Assembly: GCA_947381415.1 (NCBI GenBank)
Contig: CANCVB010000005.1
Span: forward strand, 1 to 64,000
DNA length: 64,000 nucleotides
From: Burkholderiales bacterium
GTDB taxonomy: Bacteria > Pseudomonadota > Gammaproteobacteria > Burkholderiales > Burkholderiaceae_C
Direction of reading: 5' to 3'
The notes beneath the pieces were generated by a model. That model was not told the DNA's origin, searched no databases, and saw only the letters and a list, made by a program, of their open reading frames with translations. The position numbers and the translations under genes were made by a program. Below, one piece after another: positions 35,217 to 44,352 of the stretch; within the stretch, counting starts at the first letter, position 1, and every line of letters starts with the position of its first letter.

Positions 35217-35594
35217 ATGAGCGCAGTCATTGCAATTTGTGTGGGGGCCTGTGTTGGCGCATTGGCGCGTTGGCAACTGGGACTCTTGTTCAATGTTGGC
35301 GGCACCTTGCCATGGGGAACGCTGTATGCCAATTTGATCGGCGGCTACTTGATTGGCCTGTGTGTGGCGGTGTTTCAAGCGATGCCCGAGCTAGATCCCG
35401 CGTGGCGGCTCTTGCTTGTGACCGGTTTTCTGGGCGCACTGACCACCTTTTCATCCTTCAGTGCCGAGGTGGTCGGCATGCTGATGCAATCGCGTTTTGT
35501 GTTGGCCTTGTTCACTGCGGGTTTGCACTTAGTTGGCTCTTTGTTACTGACGCTGGCAGGTATCAAAACAGCAAGCATGTGGCTGTCTCGGTAA
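35217..35594 (+). CDS. crcB: Fluoride efflux channel CrcB/Fluc
   Basis: From the ATG at 35217 ([20 protein letters not shown]) the product is 125 residues with four membrane helices. Conserved Fluc elements are [20 protein letters not shown] (with the pore Asn) and [15 protein letters not shown] (with the Phe-box and the TTFSTF-like motif). It forms a dual-topology dimer exporting fluoride. An upstream in-frame start at 35181 overlaps the hairpin region. It is divergent from the 5-oxoprolinase gene; the next gene, a regulator, begins 37 bases downstream. Confidence 0.94.
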   Translation: MSAVIAICVGACVGALARWQLGLLFNVGGTLPWGTLYANLIGGYLIGLCVAVFQAMPELDPAWRLLLVTGFLGALTTFSSFSAEVVGMLMQSRFVLALFTAGLHLVGSLLLTLAGIKTASMWLSR

Positions 35595-35631
35595 GCCCGC
35601 TGTCAGCGACATCACACACAGTTGGTTTTGA

Positions 35632-36729
35632 ATGAATACAGCAGTTATCACTTCAGACAGACTCACTTTGCTTGAGCAAGCAAGGCAAGCTGTTTTATTC
35701 AACGGCGAAACGGTCAGCCCCTCTTTACCGGAATGGATTTCACACAGTTGGCGGCGTTGCCTTGACAACGGTTTACACCCTGACTACAGCGTTGAATTTG
35801 ATGCGGTATCCGCTGCTCACATCGTGCGCACGCTGGAGCAGCAACGCGATTTTGTCCAAGCGGCGCAACCCGAAATTGAACGCCTCTGTCGCGCGATTGC
35901 GGGCACTTCTTTTTTTGCTTTGTTGACAGACGCGCAAGGCATGGTTTTGGATGTAGGTGGCAGCATTAACCGCCATGACAAACGGGTAGATGCCATTGCC
36001 CGCGTCGGTGTCGATTTGTCCGAGCAATCGGTTGGTACCACTGCCATCAGCGCGGCTTTGACCGAACTGCGTCCCGTGTGGTTGCACCGAGGCGAACATT
36101 TTTTCCGCGATACCTCTGTCTACAGTTGTGCCGGCGCTCCTGTCTGGGGGCCTCATGGCGAGTGCGTTGGCATGCTCGACCTGACTGGCATCAACGCCCC
36201 GGAGCGGCCTGAGCTGATGCACTTGGCTGCGCTGTCTGCACGCACGATTGGCAATGCCTTGCTGCTGCGCCAAGCGCATGATTTGTTGTTGCGCTTGAAC
36301 TGGCCAGGACGCTTGATGGGTGACGACAACGATGGCTTGGTCTTGCTCAGCAGCGAAGGCGAGGTGCTTGGCGCCAACATCGCGGCGCGCGAAATGCTGA
36401 ATCTCTTTCCCCAATCGGGAAAACCCTTACACGCCAGCGATGTCTTTGCCCTGCCTTGGACTTTGTTGTTTGATGCCGCCGCCCAAGACCATTTTGTAGA
36501 TGTGCCTTTGTGGAGTGGCCTGCATTTGCAAGCGCGGGCCTTCGTGCAACACAACTGCGAACAAGCGCCCAATTTCAGCACCACAGGCTCCTTGCAACAA
36601 CTGCAATCGGCCATGATTCGCAAAGCCATAGATTTGTCCCGTGGCAATGTGGCACAAGCGGCCAAAACCCTGGGCATCAGTCGGGCAACGCTTTACCGAA
36701 AACTGTCGCGAACGGGTCCCAAACACTGA
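35632..36729 (+). CDS. AcoR-like GAF/Fis-type transcriptional regulator lacking the AAA+ domain
   Basis: 365 residues. An N-terminal segment (LPEWISHSWRRCLDNGLHPD, about 31-50) and a GAF domain (about 85-220: TDAQGMVLDVGG, GVDLSEQSVGTTAISAAL, SCAGAPVWGPHGECVGMLDLTG) match sigma-54 activators of the AcoR type. A PAS-like part follows (about 228-290), then a Fis-type helix-turn-helix (about 325-362, NVAQAAKTLGISRATLYRKL). The central AAA+ ATPase with GAFTGA motif is absent, so it cannot activate sigma-54 in the usual way and probably acts as a ligand-responsive DNA-binding protein. The downstream TRAP transporter genes are the likely targets. Confidence 0.83.
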   Translation: MNTAVITSDRLTLLEQARQAVLFNGETVSPSLPEWISHSWRRCLDNGLHPDYSVEFDAVSAAHIVRTLEQQRDFVQAAQPEIERLCRAIAGTSFFALLTDAQGMVLDVGGSINRHDKRVDAIARVGVDLSEQSVGTTAISAALTELRPVWLHRGEHFFRDTSVYSCAGAPVWGPHGECVGMLDLTGINAPERPELMHLAALSARTIGNALLLRQAHDLLLRLNWPGRLMGDDNDGLVLLSSEGEVLGANIAAREMLNLFPQSGKPLHASDVFALPWTLLFDAAAQDHFVDVPLWSGLHLQARAFVQHNCEQAPNFSTTGSLQQLQSAMIRKAIDLSRGNVAQAAKTLGISRATLYRKLSRTGPKH

Positions 36730-36730
36730 C

Positions 36731-36770
36731 GCAGTCCCCCTACAATGACCGCTTGATTGGGGGAGACTGC
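36731..36770 (+). promoter_or_regulatory. Leader hairpin covering the ribosome site of the TRAP small permease
   Basis: GCAGTCCCCC at 36731-36740 can pair with GGGGG...ACTGC at 36759-36770 (two-base AG bulge), enclosing an 18-base loop. The 3' arm contains the Shine-Dalgarno sequence GGGGGAGA of the gene starting at 36772. The loop holds TACAAT at 36741-36746, a good -10 match. Read-through mRNA would have a masked ribosome site, whereas a transcript begun near 36752 would lack the 5' arm. Pairing is seen in sequence; function is inference. Confidence 0.45.
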
Positions 36771-36771
36771 C

Positions 36772-37374
36772 ATGGGCGCACTATTGGGTTTTTCAAACGG
36801 CATAGACCGTCTCAACACATGGTTGAGCAAATATGTGATCTGGTTGATTTTGATTGCGACATTGGTTAGCGCCATCAACGCCTTGGTCCGCAAAATATTC
36901 AACACCAGCTCGAATGCCTTTTTAGAAGTGCAGTGGTATTTTTTTGCAGCATCTTTTCTTTTGGCCGCTGGCTACACACTGCTCAACAATGAGCATGTCA
37001 AGATTGACGTGGTGTATTCGCGTTTTTCCAGACGCACCCAAACCCAAATCGATATTTTTGGCTTTGCGGTGTTTCTGTTGCCAATGTGTTCTGCCATTTT
37101 GTGGTTTGCTGTCCCCTTCTTTGTGAAAGGCTATGTCAGCAATGAAATGTCTTCCAACGCAGGGGGGCTGATCCGTTGGCCGGTTTACGCCATGATCCCC
37201 TTGGGTTTTTGCTTGCTGTGGTTGCAAGGCGTATCAGAGTTGATCAAGCGCATCGCTTTCTTGCAAGGTTTGATCGAGGACCCCACCCTGAAAAAAGACG
37301 AGAAATCTGCCGAAGAATTGTTGGCCGAAGACATTCGCAAACTGGCTGAGGCCAAAGACCAACAAGCGGCCTGA
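36772..37374 (+). CDS. TRAP transporter small permease subunit (DctQ-like)
   Basis: From the ATG at 36772, preceded by GGGGGAGA, the product is 200 residues with four membrane helices (about 18-38, 50-68, 88-110, 135-155). It has the small-permease pattern FLEVQWYFFAASFLLAAGYTL and NEHVKIDVVYSRFSRRTQ. A charged cytoplasmic tail follows. An in-frame TTG at 36757 is less likely. It pairs with the large permease encoded 16 bases downstream in a sodium-driven organic-acid uptake system. The substrate is unknown. Confidence 0.92.
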   Translation: MGALLGFSNGIDRLNTWLSKYVIWLILIATLVSAINALVRKIFNTSSNAFLEVQWYFFAASFLLAAGYTLLNNEHVKIDVVYSRFSRRTQTQIDIFGFAVFLLPMCSAILWFAVPFFVKGYVSNEMSSNAGGLIRWPVYAMIPLGFCLLWLQGVSELIKRIAFLQGLIEDPTLKKDEKSAEELLAEDIRKLAEAKDQQAA

Positions 37375-37390
37375 CACTAAGAGACACACC

Positions 37391-39154
37391 ATGGACCTAT
37401 TCATTCACAACCTGGCCCCCATCATGTTTGTGGGGCTCATCATTTTCTTGCTGCTGGGTTTTCCCGTCGCTTTCAGTCTGGGTGCCTGTGGCCTGTTCTT
37501 TGGCTTTATCGGCGTTGAACTGGGCGTCTTACCCGAAGCTTTGCTGCAAGCCTTGCCCTTGCGTATTTTTGGCATCATGCAAAACGACACCTTGCTGGCC
37601 ATTCCCTTTTTCACCTTGATGGGCCTGATTCTTGAGCGCAGTGGCATGGCCGAAGACTTGCTCGACACCATTGGTCAGTTGTTTGGGCCCGTGCGCGGCG
37701 GTTTGGCGTTTGCCGTGATTTTTGTCGGGGCATTGCTTGCAGCCACCACCGGCGTTGTTGCGGCTTCGGTGATTTCCATGGGCTTGATTTCTTTGCCCAT
37801 CATGTTGCGCTATGGGTATGACCGCCGAATCGCCTCTGGCGTGATCGCCGCCTCTGGTACCTTGGCGCAAATCATCCCCCCTTCCTTGGTACTCATCATC
37901 TTGGCCGACCAACTGGGCCGAAGCGTGGGTGAAATGTACAAAGGTGCCTTCATTCCTGGCTTCATGCTCACAGCCCTGTATGTTGGCTATGTGATTTTGA
38001 TTGCTATCTTTAAACCCAACTGGGTGCCTGCACTGCCTTTGGAGGCGCGCACGATCCGTGAAGACAATGGCAAGTCAGGACTGCTGTCTTTGCTTTTTTT
38101 GACGATTGTCAGTGCCGGTTTGGCCATGACTTTGGGCCAGAATTACGGCGCAGTTGTCTCTTATTTCAAAGGTGTGGCGGGGGCCAACCCACCCACCGAT
38201 GAAACCATTGTGGTGTCACTGTGTGCAGGTGTTTTGCTGGCGTTTGTGCTGGCAGTACTGAACAAAACACTGCGCCTGAAATTGCTCTCCAATATCGCCG
38301 AGCGCGTCACCTTTGTGCTCATCCCACCGTTGCTGTTGATCTTCTTGGTGCTGGGCACCATCTTCTTGGGAATAGCCACGCCAACGGAAGGTGGCGCCAT
38401 GGGCGCGTTAGGCGCCATCATCATGGCCATGGCACGCGGTCGCTTGAACATGACCTTGCTCAAACAAGGCCTGACCACCACCACCAAACTGGCCAGTTTT
38501 GTGGTGTTTATTTTGATTGGCTCTACCTGCTTTAGCCTGGTGTTCCAAGGCGTAGATGGCCCCAAATGGGTAGAGCATTTGCTCAGCAGTTTGCCTGGCG
38601 GTCAATTGGGCTTTTTGATCGTGGTGAATATCCTGATCTTCTTCTTGGCTTTCTTCTTGGACTTCTTTGAACTGTCGTTCATCGTGGTGCCACTGATTGG
38701 CCCGGTCGCCGAGAAGCTGGGCATTGACTTGATTTGGTTTGGCGTGTTGTTGGGCGTGAACATGCAAACATCGTTCATGCACCCCCCTTTTGGATTTGCG
38801 CTGTTTTACTTGCGCAGCGTGGCGCCTATCAAAGCCTACTTTGACAAGACCACCCAAAAAACCATCGAACCCGTCACGACTGGTCAGATTTACTGGGGCG
38901 CGGTGCCTTTCGTGGTCATCCAAATCATCATGGTGGGTCTCATCATCGCCTTCCCTGGCATCGTCTCTAGTGGTTTGGACAAAGAAGACACCTTGAACAT
39001 GGAGCAGGTGCAAAACGAGATGATGAATGCCTCGCAAACAGACGCAGACCCCAATGCGCCCGCAACGGGTTCAACCAGCACCGAACTGCCTGCCGACGAC
39101 CCAATGAAGATGATGCAAGATGCCATCAACAACGACGCGCAGAAAAAACCCTGA
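37391..39154 (+). CDS. TRAP transporter large permease subunit (DctM-like)
   Basis: 587 residues, larger than the common 430 because of inserted loops (about 220-270) and an acidic C-terminal tail (about 540-587). Signatures are IPFFTLMGLILERSGMAEDLL, GGLAFAVIFVGALLAATTGVVAASV, SGTLAQIIPPSLVLIILADQLG and FDFFELSFIVVPLIGPVA-like sequence near residue 420. Ten or more membrane helices are evident. This large form is typical of TAXI/DctM variants and of the mannitol-type TRAP group. It is followed by a strong terminator at 39165-39192. Confidence 0.93.
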   Translation: MDLFIHNLAPIMFVGLIIFLLLGFPVAFSLGACGLFFGFIGVELGVLPEALLQALPLRIFGIMQNDTLLAIPFFTLMGLILERSGMAEDLLDTIGQLFGPVRGGLAFAVIFVGALLAATTGVVAASVISMGLISLPIMLRYGYDRRIASGVIAASGTLAQIIPPSLVLIILADQLGRSVGEMYKGAFIPGFMLTALYVGYVILIAIFKPNWVPALPLEARTIREDNGKSGLLSLLFLTIVSAGLAMTLGQNYGAVVSYFKGVAGANPPTDETIVVSLCAGVLLAFVLAVLNKTLRLKLLSNIAERVTFVLIPPLLLIFLVLGTIFLGIATPTEGGAMGALGAIIMAMARGRLNMTLLKQGLTTTTKLASFVVFILIGSTCFSLVFQGVDGPKWVEHLLSSLPGGQLGFLIVVNILIFFLAFFLDFFELSFIVVPLIGPVAEKLGIDLIWFGVLLGVNMQTSFMHPPFGFALFYLRSVAPIKAYFDKTTQKTIEPVTTGQIYWGAVPFVVIQIIMVGLIIAFPGIVSSGLDKEDTLNMEQVQNEMMNASQTDADPNAPATGSTSTELPADDPMKMMQDAINNDAQKKP

Positions 39155-39164
39155 GCGCAGACAA

Positions 39165-39192
39165 TAAAAAAGCCCCTCACGGGGCTTTTTTT
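39165..39192. terminator. Bidirectional rho-independent terminator
   Basis: AAAAAAGCCCC-TCAC-GGGGCTTTTTTT: a short perfect GC stem with A-tract before and T-tract after. It can serve both the TRAP large-permease gene (plus) and the DUF1993 gene (minus), whose stop lies at 39191. Confidence 0.9.
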
Positions 39193-39697
39193 ATACCTTG
39201 CCTAAGTAATCTCGTTTGCCTATCTCGATGCCGTTGTGCCTGAGGATGGCATACACGGTGGTGGCATGGAAATGCATATTGGGCATGGCGTGGTTGAGTA
39301 AAAACTGCATGCCTTTGTAGTGGGTTTCCACATCACCGCGCTTGGTGAGGATGTCCTTGTCCTCGGTGCCATCCAACTGTGCTGCAGTGAATCCACTGAC
39401 AAAAGCGATGGTTTTGGCAATGCGCGCTTTCAAGTCGGCAATACTGACCTCATTGTCTTCGTAAACGGGAATCTCCACGCCCGCCAATCTGGCCACCACA
39501 CCTTTGGCCGTGTCACAGGCGATTTGCACTTGACGGGTCAATGGAAACATATCGGGGTAAAGCCGAAACTGGGTCAACGCGGCTTCATTCCATTTTTTGG
39601 TTTCGACATGGGTTTGCGCTTTGTCGAGCAAGTGCGCTACGTTGGTCAAGATGCTGACAATGCGCGGCACGCTGGCGTGGTACATGCTGATAGACAT
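39191..39697 (-). CDS. DUF1993 family protein
   Basis: 168 residues starting MSISMYHASVPRIVSILTNV, with RLYPDMFPLTRQVQIACDTAKG and HYKGMQFLLNHAMPNMHFHATTVYAILRHNG. This is the pattern of the DUF1993 (DinB/YfiT-like four-helix) family of unknown function. Several His residues near the C-terminus (LLNHAMPNMHFH) recall the metal site of DinB folds. It lies between the two halves of a TRAP locus without obvious linkage. It is cytoplasmic, with no signal peptide. Confidence 0.88.
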   Translation of the reverse strand: MSISMYHASVPRIVSILTNVAHLLDKAQTHVETKKWNEAALTQFRLYPDMFPLTRQVQIACDTAKGVVARLAGVEIPVYEDNEVSIADLKARIAKTIAFVSGFTAAQLDGTEDKDILTKRGDVETHYKGMQFLLNHAMPNMHFHATTVYAILRHNGIEIGKRDYLGKV

Positions 39698-39721
39698 GGT
39701 ATTGATCTTTCTAAAAATTCA

Positions 39722-39775
39722 ACAAAATAAAAAACCTCAAACGCCTTTGGGTGCCCAAAGGAAGTTTGAGGTTGA
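39722..39775 (-). terminator. Rho-independent terminator of the TRAP substrate-binding gene
   Basis: Nested inverted repeats CCTCAAAC...GTTTGAGG enclosing CCTTTGGG...CCCAAAGG. On the minus strand they are followed by a T-rich run (the complement of AAAATAAAAAA at about 39724-39734). It lies 15 bases beyond the stop at 39790. Confidence 0.82.
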
Positions 39776-39789
39776 CGGTAAAAGCGAAA

Positions 39790-40869
39790 TTAGAGCTTCA
39801 CGCTTTGCATGTAACGATCGAACGAGGCTTCGGCAAAACGGAACCACAGGTTTTGATCGCGACGGAAAGCAGAGTAGTCTTCGTAGACTTTCTTCCAGTT
39901 GGGATTTTTCCCGCTGAGTTCAGCGTACAAAGCCATGGATTCTTTGAAGCCAATGTCCATGACATCTTTGGGGAAGGGCAAGACCTTGGTTTTGCCGGCC
40001 ACCAATTGCTTGAGTGCGATGGGGTTGCGTGCATCGTATTTGGCTTGGCATTCCACATGGGCAAAGGCTGCGGCACACTCGACGATGGCTTTGTTTTCAG
40101 CCGACAAACTGTTGAACGCTTTGTCGTTGATGTACAAGTCCAACTGTGGACCACCTTCCCACCAACCGGGGTAGTAGTAAAACGGCGCCACTTTGTTAAA
40201 GCCCAATTTTTGGTCATCGTAGGGGCCGATCCATTCAGCCGCATCGATGGTGCCCTTTTCAAGGGCTTGGTAGATTTCGCCACCAGGGATGTTTTGTGGC
40301 ACACCGCCCATGCGTTCAATGACTTTGCCCGCAAAACCACCCACACGGAATTTCAAACCTTTGATGTCTGCGATGGATTTGATTTCTTTGCGATACCAAC
40401 CACCCATTTGCACGCCGGTGTTGCCGCCGGGGAAATTGATGATGTTGTATTGCTTGTAAAACTCACGCATGAGTTTTAAGCCATTGCCTTGGAACATCCA
40501 TGAGGTCATTTGGCGGCTGTTCAAACCAAAAGGAATGGCACAACCCAAGGCAAAGGTCTCATCCTTGCCAAAGAAATAATAAGGCGCGGTATGGGCCACT
40601 TCCACCGTGCCGCTTTGCACACCATCGACCACGCCAAACGGGGGCATGAGTTCGCCTGCCGCATGCGAAGAAATGACAAACTTGCCACCGCTGAGCTCGC
40701 CAACCTTTTTCACAAAGGTTTCAGCCGCACCGTAAATGGTGTCCAAGGATTTGGGAAAGCTTGAGGCTAAGCGCCAGCGGATAGCGGCTTGTGCATGCAC
40801 TGCGGGTGCGGTGCCCGCAGCCAACACGCCCAAGATACCTGCATTTTTGAGAGCGGAACGACGGTCCAT
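39790..40869 (-). CDS. TRAP transporter substrate-binding protein (DctP-like), exported
   Basis: The start is placed at the ATG at 40869 (MDRRSALKNAGILGVLAAG), giving 359 residues with a twin-arginine-like signal and cleavage near AVHAQ. The body has the DctP family arrangement: WRLASSFPKSLDTIYGAAE, KGLKFRVGGFAGKVIERMGG (with the conserved Arg that clamps a carboxylate), PGGEIYQALEKGTIDAAEWIGPYDD, and a WW in PGWWEGGPQLDLYIND. This subtype binds 2-oxo/hydroxy acids or related anions. It is likely the partner of the permeases at 36772-39154 although on the opposite strand. Confidence 0.92.
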   Translation of the reverse strand: MDRRSALKNAGILGVLAAGTAPAVHAQAAIRWRLASSFPKSLDTIYGAAETFVKKVGELSGGKFVISSHAAGELMPPFGVVDGVQSGTVEVAHTAPYYFFGKDETFALGCAIPFGLNSRQMTSWMFQGNGLKLMREFYKQYNIINFPGGNTGVQMGGWYRKEIKSIADIKGLKFRVGGFAGKVIERMGGVPQNIPGGEIYQALEKGTIDAAEWIGPYDDQKLGFNKVAPFYYYPGWWEGGPQLDLYINDKAFNSLSAENKAIVECAAAFAHVECQAKYDARNPIALKQLVAGKTKVLPFPKDVMDIGFKESMALYAELSGKNPNWKKVYEDYSAFRRDQNLWFRFAEASFDRYMQSVKL

Positions 40870-40909
40870 GCTTGTCTCCAGTGAAGAATTAATTGACACG
40901 AAAAGTTTA

Positions 40910-42808
40910 TCAGCCCACCAATTTCAAGCCCGTTGGGGAAGATGCATTGGTGACTTCTGTTTTCAGCGCAAAACGTGCACGCACGGAAGCCTCGATACCC
41001 TGCGCATCCAAACCCAATGCGGACAAGATTTTTTGAGGATCGCCATGCTCGGTGAACACATCGGGAACACCCAGACGCAAAACCGGGATGGTGATGCCAG
41101 CGTCTTGCAAAGCTTCTAAGACTGCAGAACCTGCGCCACCCATGAGTGCGCCCTCTTCCACCGTCACCAAGGCTTGGTGGCTGGCGGCAAGTTGCAACAA
41201 CAGTTCGGTATCCAAGGGCTTGGCCCACCGCATATTTGCCACACTGGCATTGAGATTGTCAGCCGCTTTGAGCGCAGGGTAGAGCATGGTGCCAAACGCC
41301 AGTATGGCAACGCCTTGTCCCTGGCGACGCAGTTCACCTTTGCCAAACGGCAGGGTTGGCAAACCTGCGCTCATTGGTGTGCCTACACCCGAGCCGCGTG
41401 GGTAACGAACCGCCACGGTATGGTCTTGCGCATGCGCTGTGCTGAGCAACAGGCGGCATTCGTTTTCATCCGCAGGACAGGCGATGCTGATTTGCGGAAT
41501 GCAGCGCAAAAAGGGAATGTCGTATACGCCCGCATGGGTGGGTCCATCTGCACCCACAATGCCTGCACGGTCCAGCGCCAACACCATCGGCAGTTTTTGC
41601 AAAGCCACATCGTGGATCAACTGGTCGTAGGCCCGTTGCAAGAACGTGGAGTAAATTGCCACTACTGGCTTCAAGCCCTCGCAGGCCAAACCAGCGGCAA
41701 AGGTCAAGGCATGTTGCTCGGCAATGCCTACATCGTGGTATCGGTCGGGAAAGCGGTGGTGAAACTCGACCATGCCAGAGCCTTCGCGCATGGCGGGGGT
41801 GATGGCCACCAACAATGGGTCGACGGCCGCCATGTCGCACAACCAGGTACCGAATACCTGGCTGAAGGTTTGTTTAGGCGCAGTAGCGGGAGGCACCAAG
41901 CCCACCTTGGGGTCAAACTTTCCTGGCCCGTGGTACGCGATGGGGTCAACCTCGGCCAGTTTGTAACCTTGTCCCTTGCGGGTGACCACATGCAAAAACT
42001 GCGGGCCTTGCAAGTGCTTGATGTTTTCCAATGTGGGAATGAGCGAGTCGAGGTCGTGGCCATCGATGGGCCCAATGTAGTTAAAGCCAAATTTTTCAAA
42101 CAAAGTGGCTGGTACCACCATGCCTTTGGCTTGCTGCTCAAACCGCCTTGCCAAATCAAACAGCGGCGGCGCGTTTTTCAACACCTGCTTGCCCACCTCT
42201 TTGGCCGCTGAATAAAAACGCCCACTCATGAGTTGCGCCAAATAGCGGTTCAGCGCCCCCACGGGTGGGCTGATGGACATGTCGTTGTCGTTGAGAATGA
42301 CCAACACATTGGTATCGGACACACCCGCGTTGTTGAGCGCCTCAAACGCCATACCCGCGGTCATAGAACCATCACCGATGATGGCCACACAACGGCGTTG
42401 CTCGCCTTTTTGTTTGGCGGCGATGGCCATGCCCAGCGCGGCAGAAATGCTGGTTGATGAATGTGCGGTGCCAAAGGCATCAAACTCGCTTTCATCGCGT
42501 TTGGGAAAACCTGCGATACCGTCGAGTTGGCGCAAACTGGCCATGCGATCGCGCCGACCAGTGAGAATTTTGTGGGGATAGGTTTGGTGACCCACATCCC
42601 ATACCAAGCGGTCATGGGGCGTGTTGAACACGTAGTGCAGCGCCACCGTGAGCTCAACGGTGCCCAAGTTAGAGCTGAGATGACCACCTGTTTTGGCAAC
42701 GCTCTCCAAAACAAATGAGCGCAACTCATCAGCCAAGGGGCGCAGTTGCGCGCTTGATAAGCGTCGCAAATCTGCGGGGGAATCAATACTGCTTAACAAT
42801 GAACTCAT
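40910..42808 (-). CDS. dxs: 1-deoxy-D-xylulose-5-phosphate synthase
   Basis: The start is placed at the ATG at 42808 ([19 protein letters not shown]), giving 632 residues. Features include [35 protein letters not shown], the thiamine-diphosphate motif [32 protein letters not shown], and the transketolase C-terminal part with [18 protein letters not shown]. It makes DXP from pyruvate and glyceraldehyde-3-phosphate, the first step of the MEP isoprenoid pathway supplying phytol and carotenoids. A PpsR-type palindrome lies 108 bases upstream, so light/oxygen control with the photosynthesis genes is likely. Confidence 0.96.
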   Translation of the reverse strand: MSSLLSSIDSPADLRRLSSAQLRPLADELRSFVLESVAKTGGHLSSNLGTVELTVALHYVFNTPHDRLVWDVGHQTYPHKILTGRRDRMASLRQLDGIAGFPKRDESEFDAFGTAHSSTSISAALGMAIAAKQKGEQRRCVAIIGDGSMTAGMAFEALNNAGVSDTNVLVILNDNDMSISPPVGALNRYLAQLMSGRFYSAAKEVGKQVLKNAPPLFDLARRFEQQAKGMVVPATLFEKFGFNYIGPIDGHDLDSLIPTLENIKHLQGPQFLHVVTRKGQGYKLAEVDPIAYHGPGKFDPKVGLVPPATAPKQTFSQVFGTWLCDMAAVDPLLVAITPAMREGSGMVEFHHRFPDRYHDVGIAEQHALTFAAGLACEGLKPVVAIYSTFLQRAYDQLIHDVALQKLPMVLALDRAGIVGADGPTHAGVYDIPFLRCIPQISIACPADENECRLLLSTAHAQDHTVAVRYPRGSGVGTPMSAGLPTLPFGKGELRRQGQGVAILAFGTMLYPALKAADNLNASVANMRWAKPLDTELLLQLAASHQALVTVEEGALMGGAGSAVLEALQDAGITIPVLRLGVPDVFTEHGDPQKILSALGLDAQGIEASVRARFALKTEVTNASSPTGLKLVG

Positions 42809-42915
42809 CTGACTACCTTTAAAACCTGCCTCGCCTTGATTGGGACTGTTTGTCACGCCCCTCGAACACCGCGTGCACCTTTGGGCACATATTGTGAACC
42901 TAAGCCATGGGTATG

Positions 42916-42933
42916 TGTCAATTTAAGTTGACG
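42916..42933. promoter_or_regulatory. Putative PpsR/CrtJ box upstream of dxs
   Basis: TGTCAATTTAAGTTGACG contains the palindrome GTCAA-N6-TTGAC and fits TGT-N12-ACA except for the last base. It is nearly identical to the boxes at 55220-55237 and 57696-57713. It lies about 108 bases before the dxs ATG. Binding is inferred. Confidence 0.6.
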
Positions 42934-42963
42934 CATAAGGGTAATCACTAGTGTCGAGCGACC

Positions 42964-43000
42964 ATGAAAAAACCCCACAACGCTTGCGCGATGTGGGGCC
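42964..43000 (-). terminator. Rho-independent terminator of the SMP-30 gene
   Basis: CCCCACA (about 42973-42979) pairs with TGTGGGG (about 42992-42998). The adjoining A-run at 42967-42972 becomes a T-run on the minus strand. It lies just beyond the stop at 43024 and also separates that gene from the dxs promoter. Confidence 0.8.
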
Positions 43001-43023
43001 AGCTGGGCTGGTTAAAGCGCAGT

Positions 43024-44154
43024 TTAGCTCAGGGCATGGCCTTGTGCGTTCACGTACAAAGCGTAAATCGAGGTAGAGCCGCACATGAACAAACGGTTGC
43101 GCTTGGTGCCACCGAAGGTCAGGTTGGCAATGACCTCTGGTGTGTGCAAGAAGGCCAACAAAGTGCCATCAGGATGGTGGACACGAACGCCATTGGTTTC
43201 CATGCCGCCCCAACCCCAGCCGCACCATACGTTGCCATCGGTGTCACAACGGATACCGTCGGTGAAACCAGGTGCAAAGTCGGCGAACACTTTGGGGTTG
43301 CTAAGTTTTTGGTCTTTCACATCAAACACAATGATGTTGGCTGGGTTGCCAGGACCGTCGGTCGCGCCAGTGTCAACCACATAGCACTTCTTGAAGTCGG
43401 GTGAGAAGCAAATGCCGTTGGGACGACGCATGGGGCCTTCAGCCGCCACAGTCACCTTGCCATCGGGCGCGATGCGGTACACGCGGGTAGGCAATTCGAA
43501 CTCAGCCTTGTGACCTTCGTAGGGGCCCATGATGCCGTAGCCAGGGTCGGTGAAGTAGATAGAGCCATCGGGTGTGGTGGCTGCATCGTTAGGCGCATTG
43601 AGTTTTTTGCCACCGAAGTTGTCGCACAACACGGTCCATGTGCCGTCGTAGTTGCGACGACGCACGCGGCGGGTGTCGTGTTCCATGGCGATCAAACGAC
43701 CTTGGATGTCACGTGAATGGCCGTTGGAATAGCCAGAGTCTGATTGGAAGGTGCTGACTGCACCGTTTTCTTCGTTCCAACGCAGAACGCGGTTGTTAGG
43801 AATATCGCTCCACAGCAAATTACCCCAGTCACCCATCCACACAGGACCTTCGCACCACAAAGCGGCGTCATGACCTTGACCGTGCCAAATACGTTGCAAT
43901 GTTGCATTGCCTTGGCGGCCGGTGAAGCGCTTGTCTAAGACTTCAAAAGCAGGCTCTGGGTAGGTGACAGGATGGTTACCTGTCCAGTCACGACCTTGTT
44001 GAAATTTGTCATTGGCACTGGCAGTGACCGATGCAGTCGCAGCGGCTACGCCAGCAGCGGCGCTGGCCAAAAATCCGCGACGTGCCAAGCTCATGGGTTT
44101 GGCAGAAGTGGTTTCTGCATCCGTTACGGCTGCGGTGCTTGTGGTTTTTTCCAT
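43024..44154 (-). CDS. SMP-30/gluconolactonase family protein, Tat-exported
   Basis: 376 residues. The N-terminus carries a twin-arginine signal after a short extension (SLARRGFLASAAAGVAAATA, residues of about 22-41). The beta-propeller body has LWCEGPVWMGDWGNLLWSDI (metal-ligand Glu), LNAPNDAATTPDGSIYFTDPG (Asn/Asp) and FTDGIRCDTDGNVWCGWGWGG (Asp), the pattern of calcium/zinc lactonases. It is a periplasmic lactonase or sugar-lactone hydrolase; the physiological substrate is unknown. GAGGAGACAG precedes the ATG at 44154. It sits between dxs and the HiPIP gene, at the edge of the photosynthesis region. Confidence 0.88.
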   Translation of the reverse strand: MEKTTSTAAVTDAETTSAKPMSLARRGFLASAAAGVAAATASVTASANDKFQQGRDWTGNHPVTYPEPAFEVLDKRFTGRQGNATLQRIWHGQGHDAALWCEGPVWMGDWGNLLWSDIPNNRVLRWNEENGAVSTFQSDSGYSNGHSRDIQGRLIAMEHDTRRVRRRNYDGTWTVLCDNFGGKKLNAPNDAATTPDGSIYFTDPGYGIMGPYEGHKAEFELPTRVYRIAPDGKVTVAAEGPMRRPNGICFSPDFKKCYVVDTGATDGPGNPANIIVFDVKDQKLSNPKVFADFAPGFTDGIRCDTDGNVWCGWGWGGMETNGVRVHHPDGTLLAFLHTPEVIANLTFGGTKRNRLFMCGSTSIYALYVNAQGHALS

Positions 44155-44278
44155 GCTGTCTCCTCAGGGGTTGAAAAAAGGTGAGGCCTGATCCTCTTTC
44201 TTTCCTAAGCGTTCCACAATAAGCGTAAACCCCTTGGTTTTGGACGTTTATTTTTTTAGCCAAGCTTGGCGTTTGGAC

Positions 44279-44313
44279 AACAAAAAACCCCTGAAGCGTC
44301 AGCGTCAGGGGTT
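44279..44313 (-). terminator. Rho-independent terminator after the HiPIP gene
   Basis: AACCCCTGA (44286-44294) pairs with TCAGGGGTT (44305-44313). The A-run on the plus-strand left side becomes the T-tract on the minus strand, 40 bases beyond the HiPIP stop. Confidence 0.82.
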
Positions 44314-44352
44314 GATGGACGGGGCCGCAAGAGCCCCATCAGGTCGGGGCTA

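Noticed and set aside
41174-42211. A 345-codon plus-strand open frame inside dxs
   Set aside because: Antisense to conserved Dxs motifs; composition is typical of a shadow frame.
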